This document shows positions 23,607 through 37,800 of a DNA stretch of 64,000 bases, in pieces. The stretch comes from Camarhynchus parvulus. Its lineage: Eukaryota; Chordata; Aves; Passeriformes; Thraupidae. Every line of letters starts with the position of its first letter. Position 1 is the first letter of the stretch. Made by a program: the position numbers and the translations under genes. Below the pieces are notes generated by a model. That model saw nothing but the letters and a program-made list of their open reading frames with translations, ran no database searches and was not told the DNA's origin. The stretch is from NCBI RefSeq assembly GCF_901933205.1, contig NC_044572.1, positions 26,188,501-26,252,500 of the forward strand, written 5' to 3'.

Positions 23607-26600
23607 GGAGAAGATTCTGGGAGGAGATTGTAGAAAAGAGTCAAAGACAAGCCAAGAAATTCCAAACTAAACTGTATAACATAGTCTGTCTGCCACGAGG
23701 TCCCCATTTTGTCTCTGTCAAGTAAGATGTCTCTAGCTGAACAAACACTAGAATTTGTCTTTAAAGCCATAGAGCAGGAAAGGAGCATGAGGGGAATGGA
23801 AAGGAGCGTTTTGTCAAGATTCTTGAGGGTGTGTGTCTCGAGCACAGTTCAGGGAAGTGCTAAGAGAAGAGGTGGCCCCTTTGAAGCTACGTTCTACATT
23901 GAGTGACATGTCTGCCATTGTAGAGCAGGCCCTTCACAAAAGAAATGTGTCCTGTAGACTGGAAGAAGATGATGACACAACTATATTTTTTACCTGCTCC
24001 AAGGACACTGCCTCCAGGAGCACTGGCTGTGGTGCTCTTCCATGCTGAGTTCAAAGCATACTCCTTCTGCACACCTTGAAAACTCTACTTCAGAAAATTG
24101 CAGTCTATTTTCAGTTGCTGACTGGTTCACTGTGAATTAAAATGGGGTGTTCAGAAGGGTGAAATCAGAACCATTTATAATGCATGTTCTTTCTTTGCTT
24201 TTTTCATTTCTTCTTTCTTCCCTCTCTCTTCTCTGACATAATTGGAGCACATTAGCTTCACTGTCTCAGTTCATTAGGTCATTTCTGAAAATCGAAAATC
24301 ACAGTTTTGTGTTTATTGGTGTCTTTTATTTGTATGAAATCATTTGCAGTGAAACTACTTCTGAATTTCCTACTGTGTAGAAGACTCCAGAGCTGTTTGC
24401 TTATACCTCATCAGCAGAACTGCTGGAAATAATGCTCTGAGTTAGGGAATGATGTTGTCCAAGGACTCTAGCTTTGATAATTAAAAATGCCAGTCCCTCA
24501 TGATGCCGAAAACCCTCAGTTCTTGTGGACTGCTGAGGGTCCTCAGCTCTTTGCAACCTCACGACCTAATTCTGAAGTGATGGATTAAGCTTTTCAGAAC
24601 ATGCATAGGGCAAGTTTATCTCTGCTGCAGTATCAAAAAACCAGTGCAAGAACAGATGAATGACATCTATGGGATAGCCAAGGGTAGTTTCTTTTAACTA
24701 TATTTAACTGATGATGTCTCTTTAGCTTATGATATTTATAACAGCTAAGGTCTGGTCTTTTTCTATTTACAACTGAGAGAAATTGAAAAGATTCAAAATC
24801 TGAAAATTTAAAAAGATGTCCTGTAAAGAAAACAAATTTCAGTTTATATAAGAGATGTTTTTATTGAATCTTTACATGGCCTTTACAAAGGAAAGAAAAA
24901 TTCAGGATTATCTCTACAGGAGAGAAGCAGTCCAATGATTTATACTTTAGAAGATTACTGGTATGTGAGAAATCTCTTCATTTTGCCTTTCACAGTCTTT
25001 TTGTCTCAGTGTCACTTTACCCTTTTCTTTCTTTTTCATTTCCCTTCATCCTTTTTCCTGTCAATAATATCCCTTCCCTCATTTTTCCAAATTACAATTT
25101 AAAATGTCAGCCTAACCTATGGCAATAGTAAGCCAGTTAATTCTATCTTTAATGGTGCTCTTGAGTCCAGAAGTACTTTCCTTACCCATTTTTACTGCTT
25201 GTTTAAAGATATTCCCAAACAGTCACTGTAAATACATGTGAGAGGAGGCAAGATGCTACCTGGCAAGCCTTTAGCTAGGGCTTGCAACTGGAGAAACTAC
25301 TATGAAGTTTCAATGTGCAGGACACTTTTGCAGAATATTTGTTTTATATTCTGAAGTCAGCCCTTGGCTTACTTCTAAGACTGACTATGGCCTGAGTGGG
25401 AACTCTGTTTGATTGTTAGATATGACTTTGAAAGTAAACACTTTCATTAGGACTTCTGTAATGGACTTGGAAGTCTTTTAATCCAAAGTTTTGTTCCTGG
25501 AACGATTAGCTGCCTGTGCTCTAGCCTGAGGGAAACTGCCACAAGGGAAAATAATATGAAAAATGGATGTAAATGGAGAACTGTGCCACTACCACTTAAA
25601 ATTCAGATCCTTGTCTGTGATGTTTTCAGAGAATAAAATATCATTTCTATATGGAAAAACAAAGAAAAAGAAAAAAAATGCAAACCATACCAGTGATAAT
25701 ATATTGCAACTTCCTAAAAGAAAGACTTTGGAAAAATAATTTACACATTTTGTTTGCTCATTCATTGTAATTTTTTTTCTGTGGAAATATTCAATGATGT
25801 CAGCAGTTTAGAGTAGAACTGGTGGTGATATCATTGCTGCTCTAACACCAGGAGGTGGAGGTGTCAGTGGGAAATTCAGTTATTAGTCTGAATAAATCTT
25901 TTACTGGGTGGGTGATGGTTGGAAAGGTATGTGCCACAAGTGTGAAGATGGGTTGTTTCCTGGGATATCAATAAAGTTCTGGTAAGACCTGAGAGACCCT
26001 TCTGGCCAGATTCTGAACTTTTTACCTATGAATTTGACAGTGGGAAGGAAAATGAGTCTTTTACAAATCAAAATTAAATTAAAAAGAAAAAGATGCCCCT
26101 CTAAGCAACAGTTTCATGAAATGTACACCAACTTACCTACACGCGTCGCACAGGATGAGTACTCAGAATCTCAGAATTGTAGTAGGAAAACACAAGTTAA
26201 CACAAGGAATTTAAATATGCTTAGAAATGTAGGAAGTTTTGCAGAAAAAAGTCCTCTACAGAAAGTGATTCTTCCTTTTTCTAACAGGGCAAAACTGCTA
26301 CCCCAGAGAACTGACAATATTTAGGGAAATGATACAAAGCAAGAGCAGGAGAAGGCTGACAGGTGCTAAAGAGTATTCAGGTCAGACAAAGACATCTGCC
26401 AAAGACATCAGTCATACAAGATAAGGAAAATCACAACTGAACTGTGGGAGGAACAGATGCTGCTCACAAAGAAGCATCCTGAAAACATAATGGCATATCA
26501 GAACACAAAGCTAAATAAAAAAGCCAAATATTAAATAAAACGTAAATATCTTAATGAAAGGCTAAAAAGGCTAGGAAGGTGATGTTGATTACTTGGTAAG

Positions 26601-28526
26601 GTGGCAAGAAGCCTTCTATAACCTGGAGGAATGAAAGATAGAAATAAAATGTTTAAAAAACTGGATTTGACTACTCATAATGAGTAGATTAAAGTAATTG
26701 AATGGTTGAACAGTGCTACACCTAAATTATTTTATATTCTTCAAAGACGTACACTTTCTTAATACATGGAAATGCCTACAGATATAAACTGCCTGTATGT
26801 ATTTCACAGATTATGACATTTATTTCATTACCAGTGTCCTGACCAAACTATTTTCCATGAAAAAAACCAAAGGAGATCAATAAGATGTAAGATAACAACT
26901 GGTTAAAGACTCCAAAAGAGGTGACTTTGAGTAGCTGGCTCTAAGCTACAACGAATAAATAATACTCTTTTTGTAACATATGAGACAGTCCAATTGGAAA
27001 CAGCTGAAATGCCAGATGTGACATTGATATAATTAAGCCCTCTCTATTAAGTGACCACGGAGTTGGAAGTACAGTATTGGAGCCTACTTTGGACAGCTCA
27101 CTATAAATCTCCACAGTAATCTGCAAAGAGCAAGAGTGTAACACGGAAAAAATGGAAAGATATAGTGCCATCACTTTATTAACTCTATACTCCAATACAT
27201 ATAAATGAGAAGAGGCCAACAGGTACATGGTAAAAACATAGAAGCATGAAGTAATTTTGATCTGAAGAAAGAGATGAAGTAATGAATTTTAGAAAACAAA
27301 AAAAGACACAATGAAGGTATACAAGATAGTGAATATTAATAAGAAGCTAAATCTGAAGCTTCTATTTACTTTCTGAAGATTTCATCAAAAGGGACTTTGC
27401 TTTGAAATGGAAAGCCTGTGCAATTAAAACTGATAAAAGGAAATATATTTAAAGATAATACTTAATTAACCTGTGGCGTTTATGTAGACAATGCAAATAT
27501 CCTCAGGACATTAAACAGGAAACAACAAACAAAAAAATAATCAGTAACTTAAGCCCTCAGATCTCAGCATGTTTACCAGCCTGGAAAAAAATGTGTCTGT
27601 GAGCAGGTTATTTTAAAAAATACCACTTATTAATTTGGTTTTTCACTTTCTCTCATGCAGTGGATACAGTCTATCTTACCAGAGCATCTGTGTCATTTGT
27701 TTTAGAAAAGAGATGAAAAGATAGATGCAAAAATATCTCTTTCAAAAGTGCCAGTAAGTACTTTGACTTCCCAGATGCTCTCTGAAATCTCAGTTTTCAA
27801 ATCTTGTAGATGGAATATTTTTAAAACACTTCTAAAATATTATGGGAGAATTAACATATATTTTTTGCATAATTTTCTTTATTTAGAAAAAGGAAATACT
27901 TTTCTGTCCCAAACTAAGGGACTGTAACAATAGGTAGTAGAATGCTTGTATATGTTTTCATCATTTGTATATGTGGGTGAGGGATGGAATAAAAACAGAA
28001 AATCCCACATGTATTTTGTTATTTATTTGGGAAATCAGCCAAAATGACATAGAAAGGAAGTGATGGTCCTGAAGCCTCTTCCCTGAATCTGAGGATTGTG
28101 TGAGGTTTTGAGGTTGTGGCTCCTGATTAGGATGGCTTGCTGGGCTGGTGTGGTTGAAGCATACCAATAGGAGGCAGGAAGGTGATGTGATTAGTATCTT
28201 ATCTCTCTGTCCTTGAATCCCCCATGCTTGTGACCTTGTCTGCATTCATCTAGACTGGCTGGGAAAGTGTGTGATTACAGCAGAAGTCCATTAGGAATGG
28301 GACTCATTTCAAGTGCAACACCAGGACACTCAAACTACTCTGCTTTTGTGCCCCATGATGAATTCCCTGGTAATCTCTGTTCAGGTTACCTGCTGGCAAT
28401 GGCTTATTTGCATATCTCTTAAGGACATTTAGGGTTAAGACTGCATTTTTAATAAGTTTTTTTTTAGAAGACCATGTAAGACCATGTTAATTTTCCACAT
28501 CCATAAACAGATTGCCTTTTTCATGG

Positions 28527-28543
28527 ATATATATATATATATA
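28527..28543. repeat. AT dinucleotide microsatellite
   Basis: About eight uninterrupted AT units, a likely length-variable simple repeat. Confidence 0.9.
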
Positions 28544-31153
28544 CACCAGCTCTTTCAGATTTGGTTCACATTCTGAAAACTTGTTTCAGAGATCACACAT
28601 AATGCACTCTAAAATCAAATCAAAAATGTCAGTCATCATTTGGCTCTGTGAGGGTACTCAGAGGGTGAGGAAAGTAGAGGAGCTCGTGCCCACCCACCAG
28701 GTATTTTGGAGGGGCAAGCACTGGGGTATGAAATATCTGGAGGTGGGGAAGCCTTAGCTGTTCCTCACATAGAACCAGTTTACAAACTGTAACTGACAGG
28801 AGATATGTGTGGGGAGGGAGGAGAGGGAAGAAAGTAACCTGCATATGCTGAAAACTGACATCCCTGAGATGGAAAAGGGCTTAGGAAGGGAGCTGTGATT
28901 CTTAGGCAACACTGTAGTGGAAATAAAGTAGCCAAAATTTTCCCATCCACTGACAATGAGAGGAAATTCTAAAGTTATTTATTACCAAAGAGAGTATTTT
29001 CCTTATGGAAACATTTTTTAGTGCATTCTCTGCATGCTTTCAATACCTATAATTACATGTCCCTGCTCTAAGCAGCTAATGATTTACTTTCAAACAGGGT
29101 ACTCTAAGAGGGACAACAAAAGAGTGGGATGGGGAGCATCAGGGCACTAAGGCTTGGGAGATTATGCAGAGATGATATGGGCACAGCATGGAGAAAGGCT
29201 TATTTTGCATTTGCATCCATTTTATGACTGCTCCACGTTGCTAAGCTAACATAAAGAGGCCTCATGTGAATGAGTCAAACCTCCCTGGGTAAGTGATTGA
29301 ATGGATTTTAGTGGACACACATTCTTGTAGCAATCATGGTAGAGTGGTTTTAAACAGTGGCTGGAATATGAAATTATATTGGCATTGACTGCCTGGTTTG
29401 ATATTGGCATGGGAAGCCTGGTTACCAAAGGGATTCCCCTGAACCTGTTTGAGCCTACCACAACAATTCCCAGCCAGTGATCCTCCAGGATGGCTGATGG
29501 CTGCTCCAAAACCATTAGCCTCATCACATTTCTGTTACCTTGGATGTTTTGTGGGAAAAAGCAGCAGAAGTCTGCTCTGTGGAAATAGGACATATTTCCA
29601 TATTTCCAAAACATCTGTTGACATTATATATGCCGAGTAATCTAATTTCAAAATTGTCATATTTTTCAACATAGGACATCTGTGCTGTTAGGCAGTATCT
29701 ACAAAGTGCAAACAAAGATGGAATTAGTTGTAAAATAAATATGCTCAGACAAATACTACTTTTCAGTTGAGAAGCAAACATGCAGTGTAACACTTTTATC
29801 AGCTATTCTCTTTTGTCAGGGAATGCTTTCTCCATTCAACAGTCTAGCAAGAGACCAATATATAGGTTACATGCTCCGAGCAATTCTTAGACTATGGAAG
29901 TTTTCTATCCATGTAAAAAAGTTTGCTATCCGAGTCGTAGCTTCTAAATTCCCTTGGTACTTGACCTTTGTTGAATGAGTTGAATTCATAATGCCAAAGT
30001 TCCCCCCACACAAGGGTAAGGCAGGTTTGGTCCGGGAGTCTCAAAGGCTCATGTGTTAAAATTCTCAGTAGGTTAGCACCAAAAAAGGGGGGAGCTATAA
30101 GCCATGCTCCTGTATCAAGCCAGGAATCAGAGCTTGGAATTTCTGTGTGTCTTCGTGAGACAAGATGTTGACCTCTCATTTGCAGGATGGTACCTTGTAA
30201 ATTGTACAGTGTTCCTATGCTGTTATGGAGTCATGAGAGCTTTCACTTGCATTATTCTAATGGGTTTTGCATTCTAGGCAGTGCCTTCAACACCACCTTT
30301 TTGGATCAAAGGGATGGATTATCCTTTTTGGATATCCCCCTTCTGTTGAAGCTGGACTCCTGCTTTTGAGGCAAGTCCTTCAAACACTCAGCTTCAATGT
30401 AAGAAGTGGGTACCATTCATACCTGCCAGAGCTTTTTATACAAAGCAGTCTGAGTTAAGTTGGTCAGAGAATGGCTAGAAAATTAGGTTCCTCTGAGGTC
30501 TCAGACATCAGCATATCTTTCTGAATTGTTAATGAGAGGTGATTTATCTAGGCAGCCAGCTCGGTAAAGAGAAAGGTGCCAGAGAGTTTCCTCACTAATA
30601 CATATATAATTATCAGGGAGAAAAATCCCTGACACCTATGTGGGTTAGATAGGGTTTTCCCTAATTGCTTTCCTGATTTGAGTTACTCAAATTTTAACTG
30701 TGTTGTATTTTGAGTTTGAAGAAGATCTTTCCATGCTCCATGTTCCAGCTATCACATAGTGTCTTATAGGAAACACGCCTGATAAGGGAGTGTGAATATA
30801 GAGCTATGAGAGACCTAGGGAGAACTGAGAATTTTTTTGCATCAATCCTGGTGCAAGAATGAGGGGAACGGTGAATTGGGGAGAAGGGCCAGAGCATGAG
30901 GGAGGTTGCACTACACAGAGATTTTAGAGTTACGGAGAGCTTAGTTTATCAGTCTTGACATCACAATTACTGAGCTGGTGGGGCCTCTTCCACCGACCAA
31001 GAGTATTGCCTGATGCATTCCCACTTATCCTTCAGCAGCAGCTTGTGTTTCCAGGATGTTGCTGTCAAAAAAGTAAATAGATAGGTAATGACCAGTTTTA
31101 TGTCATAGGGATTGTCCATTTCTAATGGAAATTCCAGTCAATTTCATCACAGG

Positions 31154-31190
31154 TTTTTTTTTGTTTGTTTGTTTTTTGGTTTTTTTTTGG
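31154..31190. repeat. T/G-rich low-complexity tract
   Basis: T-runs interspersed with GTTT units and GG dinucleotides. It is simple sequence with no gene content. Confidence 0.8.
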
Positions 31191-32618
31191 TATTTATTTG
31201 AATTACTACAGTAATTTTGGAAATTGGTATAGTTATGTATTGAGCGATAGAGTTCACAACGTCACTTGTCTTGTGCCTCTTAAATCATCATTTCTCTTTC
31301 TTTCCCTTCTCTCAAATTTTCACTAAATATGAGAGATGACACCTCAGTCTCTAAGGCAATTAAAACTGCTTTCAGATCTAAATGTTTGAGCCCTAAATGA
31401 ACACTAAGTAGAAAACTCATATCTACAACAGGCATTAATTTATCTATTTTACCTGAAAGACACTGTCAGATCCTTCAACACAAGCTCTTTATCGATTCAT
31501 TCACCATCTATGGAACCTACCAAGACCATGGGAATCTGGGGTTCAAAACTTTGCTTACTATTTTTTCTCAAGCATGCATCCTTCACCTCTTCATAAAGTT
31601 CCTTTGGTCTGTGGAAGAGGAGCCTAAAAGTAGGCAGATGTTCAGACTCATGGTGGTTATTTCCCCTTGTAGACATGAAATATTAGCTGTTGAAATATTT
31701 CCTCCATGAAACAGCTTTTGTTTTCCTTTCTTTTCCTTTTTTTTAAATTGTTGTCACTAGCCTGTTGTAAATACAATTGCCTTCTGGAAGCAGAGGGAAA
31801 CAGCTGAAAAATTTAACAGGATCTTATAAGACGAAGTGTTTTACAACTCTTTAAGAGAGGGAGGCATGGTGACTTAGATGTGGTATGAATAGCTTAGAGA
31901 AGTAGTGTTTCTCATCTGAAGTACCTGCACAGCTACAAGTGTTTTGTTAACTTGGGCTATAAAGAAACCTTGTCACTTGTAGTCAGAGAAAGTTTGCCAA
32001 AAGTTATATCTACCTTGGCTACAGAGTATAAATGTCATAGAGCGGGCTTTAAGTTTGTTGTTGCTGCTGCATATAAACATCTACATTCAAGATATGTTCT
32101 ATTACCTGCAGTTAGGCTCATCCTTGAAAATATATATTAGAGTAGCTCAGTGCTGTGCTATATGTTAGGTTTATTAGTGATGAAAAAAATGCCCTTGATA
32201 TAGCATTTGTTCCAATTTGCTTAGGTATCAAATCAGTTTGGAACCTCATGCTCAAGATTTGACATCAATATATCTGCAGATATTATAGAAACGATCCTGA
32301 ACTTATAGTTCCCAGGAGTTGTTTGTAATGCAGCCTATTCTAAAACAAAATCTGGCTAAGAAGCAAAATTTATTTGGTATAGCAAAGACTTCCATGAATC
32401 TTTCACTGTGTTATGCTATTCATTGATAGTGTGAAATGTATTATTGGTTGCTACAAGGTATTCTGCTAGAGTACTGTGCAAGTATTGAAGCTTACAGATG
32501 CATTATATTACTGTGCAGTAGATTTATTCTTGGCATAATATCTGCTAATCATATATTATTTGGAAGCGAAACATTAGTTTATGAGTGTGAAACAAGATAT
32601 TGCTTTAGAAGAATGCAT

Positions 32619-32679
32619 ATAAATCTCTATATGTAAGATATTAGGTATTAGGATAAATCTCTATATGTAAGATATTAGG
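32619..32679. repeat. Tandem duplication, 34-bp period
   Basis: A 27-bp segment beginning ATAAATCTCTATATGTAAG occurs at 32619-32645 and again, identical, at 32653-32679. The 7-nt spacer is TATTAGG, itself a copy of the segment's last seven bases. Perfect identity suggests a recent slippage or microhomology event. The first copy contains the end of a chance open frame. Confidence 0.95.
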
Positions 32680-34850
32680 ATCTCTTTTCATGCATTCTAG
32701 AGGAATAACGTTTATCAAGGATTATTAAAGTTGAAAAATCAACCCTTCAGACTGGTAGGAAATAACAGATTGTGTGTTTGCTTCTAATGACCTTCAATCC
32801 TTATAATATGTTTCAATAAATTGTGGTAGGATATGCTGATACATTGTACATGATCTTCAGTTTGGAATTTCTTTATTGAGATGATAAAATGAGACACGAT
32901 CAAAGAAAAGTGATAATTCAAATTTTAATACTCACCACATATAAAAATATCCTGGCTTGACCTTCAGAGTCATTTCAGTGGTTACAAAAGCTGTCTGTGG
33001 GTTTGGAGACCATGTCAAAATTAATGATACTCAATTTTAAAAGTTTCATTGCTAACCAGTTTTTTTACACTTTTCCTTTATTCTTCAGTAAGGAAAAAAT
33101 GAACTGTTTGGTGTAGAAAGATAAAACTTGCTTTCTTAGCTCCACTGGAAATCTACTGGAAGGAACAAGCCAGTTTTGAAGACTGCTGTTGGGGAACTAA
33201 GTTTGCTAACACTCTAATCAAAAACTATTATACTAGAACTCTCGGCAAATTGACTATCTTTACAGGTGTATTTTTACTTCTCATGACATATTGAAACTTA
33301 GCAATATCACTTTCAGTAACTGATGAGTCAAATTTGATTTGAATAAAAGAAAAGATTTTTGAAACAAAAATTATTAAAGAGAAAATAATTTCAGATGCAT
33401 AAATAACTAAAAAAAATGGAGGCCAGAATTCCTTCTGCACATGAGAAGCTTTACTGCCCAGTAGAATAATGAAGCAAATGAACTTCAGGTGCTGGAGATC
33501 TTATAATATGCTCTCTAGAAATAGTGATTTATAGAAGTAGTAAACAAATTTCATATATACTACAAGGTGATGTCCTGTTGCGAAGTGTCATGGTAAGCTG
33601 GAAACTGGCTTTTGCAAATGATGTGCTCATGAAGACCAAAGTACCTTCATGCAAATAGAAACCCTTCATGTAACTAAAATAGTAAAAATTGCTGTCTAGT
33701 ACTTTTAGGATTTAGCATTAAGCATTTTGAAGTTTCAGCATATTATCACCAGAAACTATTTTTGGCTTCACAAGTTATTCTTTAAAGCCTGTTAAAATGA
33801 AATCCTCTTTCCCTTCATGTCTAAAAATAAGCATAGGTAAACTCTAATTTTCTGGAGGTTGTGAAGGAGGAGTGAAGTCCTCATAAAATCAGGGTTAGTT
33901 ATAAGAAATCTCAGACTTGATACAATTTTTGGGTACACGGATTGTAATGAATTTTGAATGCCAAAGGCATTCAGGGCTTCAGCTGCATTTCCTTACGTTA
34001 CACGAATAGTAGTGTTTATTCTTTATAAGGTGAAATTATTGTGCTTTTTCCAGTGGGCTTTGCTCTGACAATAACTATTATAAAGAAGACCCAGGCATTT
34101 CCATCCCCTCAGGAGGCATACAGTGCCTGGATAATAGCAAAGCGTTAGTGGCTTTGCTGTATGTAGTGGTTAGGGAATAGTCAACAGAAATCTCCTGCAG
34201 AGATGGAAGTGAGGGTCGTGTGTACTTGGAGCTGTGCTTGTAGGGTCTCTGTTTATTGTGGCAGAGGGAACGAGGGCTTTGGGGCCTGGGGGAAAATGTG
34301 GCAAATAAAGATCTGCCAGTTAACCTCTTGACAGTGAGGGAGTATATAGGGAGCGGTTGTTGTGCAGGGCTTAATCATAAGCTTCTAAAAGGGTATAGAA
34401 GGCATCATGAAAACAGGCTGAAATGTTTGGAAGGATTCACAGTCTAAAAAATGTGTTTAGAAATTATTATGAAAAGGAAAACACCTGAAGTGTCTGTCTT
34501 CCATAAGGTACTGAATCTATGGATAATGATGTGACCATACATGCTGTTTACTGCACTCCTGATAAGCTTTTGTAAGTAAGATAATCTGTAATATCACAAC
34601 ACATTGCTTGCATACTTGAGTCAAAATGAAACACCTTTCATGGCAAAGGCAGGATGGGAAAGTGTAAGAGGCAAGACATTTCAGCAAATCTGATCCAGGT
34701 TATGGTAGAATCTTCATTGTAATGAACATCTTAAAGTCTGCCTATATAAACAAGCTGAGAAAAATCCAATTTTAAAAAAGGTTTAAATATCTGAATAATA
34801 ATTTTGACAAAGTAAGTATGTGCAAGGTGCCAGTTATTATTGGATTGTGT

Positions 34851-34892
34851 ATAAATATATATCTATTTATATATACATATATTTGTAATACA
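34851..34892. repeat. AT-rich low-complexity tract
   Basis: Imperfect TA/TAT repeats without a fixed unit. It is a likely variable simple sequence. Confidence 0.75.
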
Positions 34893-37800
34893 TAAAAAAT
34901 GTGAAGTGCATATATTTGGGCACATATATCCCAATTTAATCAATGTATTTGATTAAGCATAAAATAATGTGTTATAGGAAAAAAAAAAGTGATCTTATTG
35001 ATATCAATGGCTCCAAGGTTTAGCCTCAAACACAAGACCGTCTGCCTGTATGGGCAGACTGACTTGGAAAGAATGTTTTAACTTTTTCAAGTATCTAAAG
35101 AACTACCCCCATGGGCAAAACTCCTGGATCACACTGGTGTCCAGAGTGCAGATGAGATTTCTAGGAAGTGAAAATTTATGTTGTCGATTTCTCTGTATTT
35201 GAACAAAAGTAGCAGAAGTTATAGGTGATTGAAGGGTAACAAAACACAGGTCAAAAATAATTTGGACATGACATTACCTTTGTAAAAAGAAGACAACAAG
35301 GAGCTTAAGTAATGGTAGGGAGAAAGGAGTCAGCAATTTTGAAGTTACATATGAAAATAATCTGGTAGGGAATAAAAACTAATGTAGAATACCAGATACG
35401 AACCATGTACTGCTCTGGAACGTTGTTCCCAATGTTGATACCGTTTTTCAGTGCATATAAAAAAATTAAGTGAAAATGGGCTTAATACAGAGGAGACTTA
35501 AAGATTTCTTGAAGTTTCAGCATTTTTCAGTTAAGCAAAGAAACTGGGAGAAAAAAGAGGATTGAGTAAGACACCATTTGGAAATCTTTCTCATGTTATT
35601 CAAGTGTTGCAGCTTAAGAAATTTTGAAAGGTGTAGGAATACTGTAACATACCTTTTGGCACTCAAATTATTCTTTTTGGAATTGACAAATTAAGAGAAA
35701 TTTTAAGCTTCTGCTCTGTAGTAACACTGCAGAATGTAGTGCCAGGAAGAAAAATATGTTGCCACTGCCAGAAAAAAAATAGTGGATTTCCTAGACTTGT
35801 TTTTGATGTTTCCACCTGTTGTTGGTACCAGTTATTTGTGTTATCCACGACTCCTTGAAGTTCTGGAGAAGGAGCAGCAAAGAATTATATACACATCCCA
35901 TCAGAGAATATAAAGCAGTTGATGTATTAAGCACTCAGAAATAAACACAGTTCCCCAGAGAAAACTGACAATTAACATTTATTTATACCTGAGTGTATGT
36001 ATGTAAAACTAACATCTGTGCAGAGGAGATGAATAAAAATTTTCACAATGGAATATTTTTGAGCATTATATTCTCTCTGTGCAGCAGAAAGAATACTTGT
36101 TCTTTATGTCCAGGATGCATCAAGAGCCCTGGAGGTATTAATGGGTTCATGATGAGACAAAGGGATACTAAAATGACACGTGAAAGGCTGAGATACTAGG
36201 AAATAAATTTAATTAAATTTCCAGAATCAATAACCTGTGTGGCAATGCAAAAAGTAAAAGAAATCCATTTTACTAAATATTGGTACTGTCAAGATTGCTT
36301 GCAAAGTGCTTTTTATAAACATCATGCAGAATAGGAGGGCACATCAACAACTCTTTCAGAAAGGTTCATTCTTATTAAAAAATAAGCAGAATAGAAAAAT
36401 TCCTTTGCAGATACTTGTTTTGGTGTACATGGACTGTGGAGTTAATTCCCTAAATGGCTGAGCAAGATGCTGTGAGGGAAGGAGGAGGAGCAGTAGAAGT
36501 ACCTCTTTGATGTTCATGTCTTAATCCGGAATTGGTTTTGATTTGATGCTTGGAGTGGCAAGACTAAGCCTATGATTTGCAGAATTGTAAAATCTATATT
36601 CTTACTGGACTGTAACAGAAAAAGAAACCGAACAGGTGGATCTGCTCTCAGTTGTACAGCAAGCTAATTCAATTTACATTTTGTGATGTTTCTGATTCAA
36701 ACTTGTGAGGGTTATGGCAAAACTGGGCTCTAGAAGAGAATTTGTCATTCAACACCATTTTTGGATTTAGTTCCAGATCAGATACATAAAAATAAGGGTC
36801 TGCATGTCATCTGGGCATCTAAATTCATAGTATAACAGCAGAGCTTGATTCAGTGGCTTAAACATAGTTTTCTGGTGCCATTTGAAACTTAGACTTTCCT
36901 GCTTCAAGCTGTTCCAGAAAGGCTCATGTTTCCCATATCTTATGTCACGTTTACAACATTTGTGTATCACAATAGCTGAAAGGACCAATTTTAGGCAACT
37001 GAATTGAATCTGCAGTAAGTACAGTTGCTGGACCCTAAGATACATTGAGCAGATTGGTAAGAAGTCTCTGGTCTCCACTACTTGTTTTTACTAACTCTCC
37101 ATTGCCTATAGTAGGAGCTTGGACATCTACTTTGTATGTAGATACCTAAAACATGTCTTTTATTTCCATGCTGAATTCTACCCTATGTTGCTGGAGCAGT
37201 GCTTAGGGACTCAGTTCAATTGCCCCCACCAAGATGCCCCCTGCAACTGGAGCCACTCTGAGCATCCGTGACAACAATGTGGCCTTGGCACAGATGGCAC
37301 AGGGCCTACAGTGTGCCTGTGCCCTTCTGGAGTAGTAGCTGGATGCAAGGCAGGCAATTCTAGGCTGTCCCAATGGCAGTAAGTAGTTGTTTCTAGGCAA
37401 ATAAATATTATCTGAGAAGACTGGAACAAAAGGTTAGCAAGAACCTTAAAAAAGTTCCAGAATGGACCCAGGTTATTAGAATGCTCCAATTTTCCTTTTC
37501 AAAAGAATCAGTTTTGTTGAAAGATTTAACTAATTTTCAGGTGTATTTTTAGAGGAAGAAAATTAATGTACTAATAGGAATACTTTATAAAGATGCGGTT
37601 TTAAAATTCGTACAAAAAAGGATTCTGAAGACAATCACTCTAACAGGATTTAGCTCCTGGCTCATGAGATCTGTAACCAGAATGGCACAGGCTCAGTCAC
37701 TATCAGGGTTATAGCTGGATTTGGATCAGCAGCATCCACCCACTGCAAGGGATTTAGAATCAGAGTTTTTAAAATGGTGGAATTACTGAGAAGCCAGTTG

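Larger units (their letters stand above)
23011..32618. other. Non-coding stretch without confident repeats
   Basis: No gene is recognised. Fourteen A in a row lie at 23593-23606, pyrimidine-rich runs at 24185-24235 and 25005-25090, an AT dinucleotide run at 28527-28543 and a T/G-rich tract at 31154-31190. The 148-codon minus-strand frame at 23399-23845 is T-rich and unrecognised. Between 26.0 and 27.5 kb the plus strand is notably A-rich, which could reflect a very old retroposon, but I could not align it to anything. The block 29880-30185 keeps several CpGs and is discussed among the findings. Confidence 0.5.

Noticed and set aside
23399..23845. 148-codon minus-strand open frame
   Set aside because: It is rich in leucine, serine and phenylalanine because of a pyrimidine-rich strand, contains the translated poly-A run as an F-run, and matches no known family.
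26000..27500. A-rich plus-strand region suspected as an old LINE body
   Set aside because: I could not match any stretch to CR1, L2 or retroviral coding motifs in either strand.
34805..34825. Good splice-donor-like string AAAGTAAGTATG
   Set aside because: No upstream exon with an acceptor or coding potential was found. Isolated GTAAGT strings also occur elsewhere in the window.
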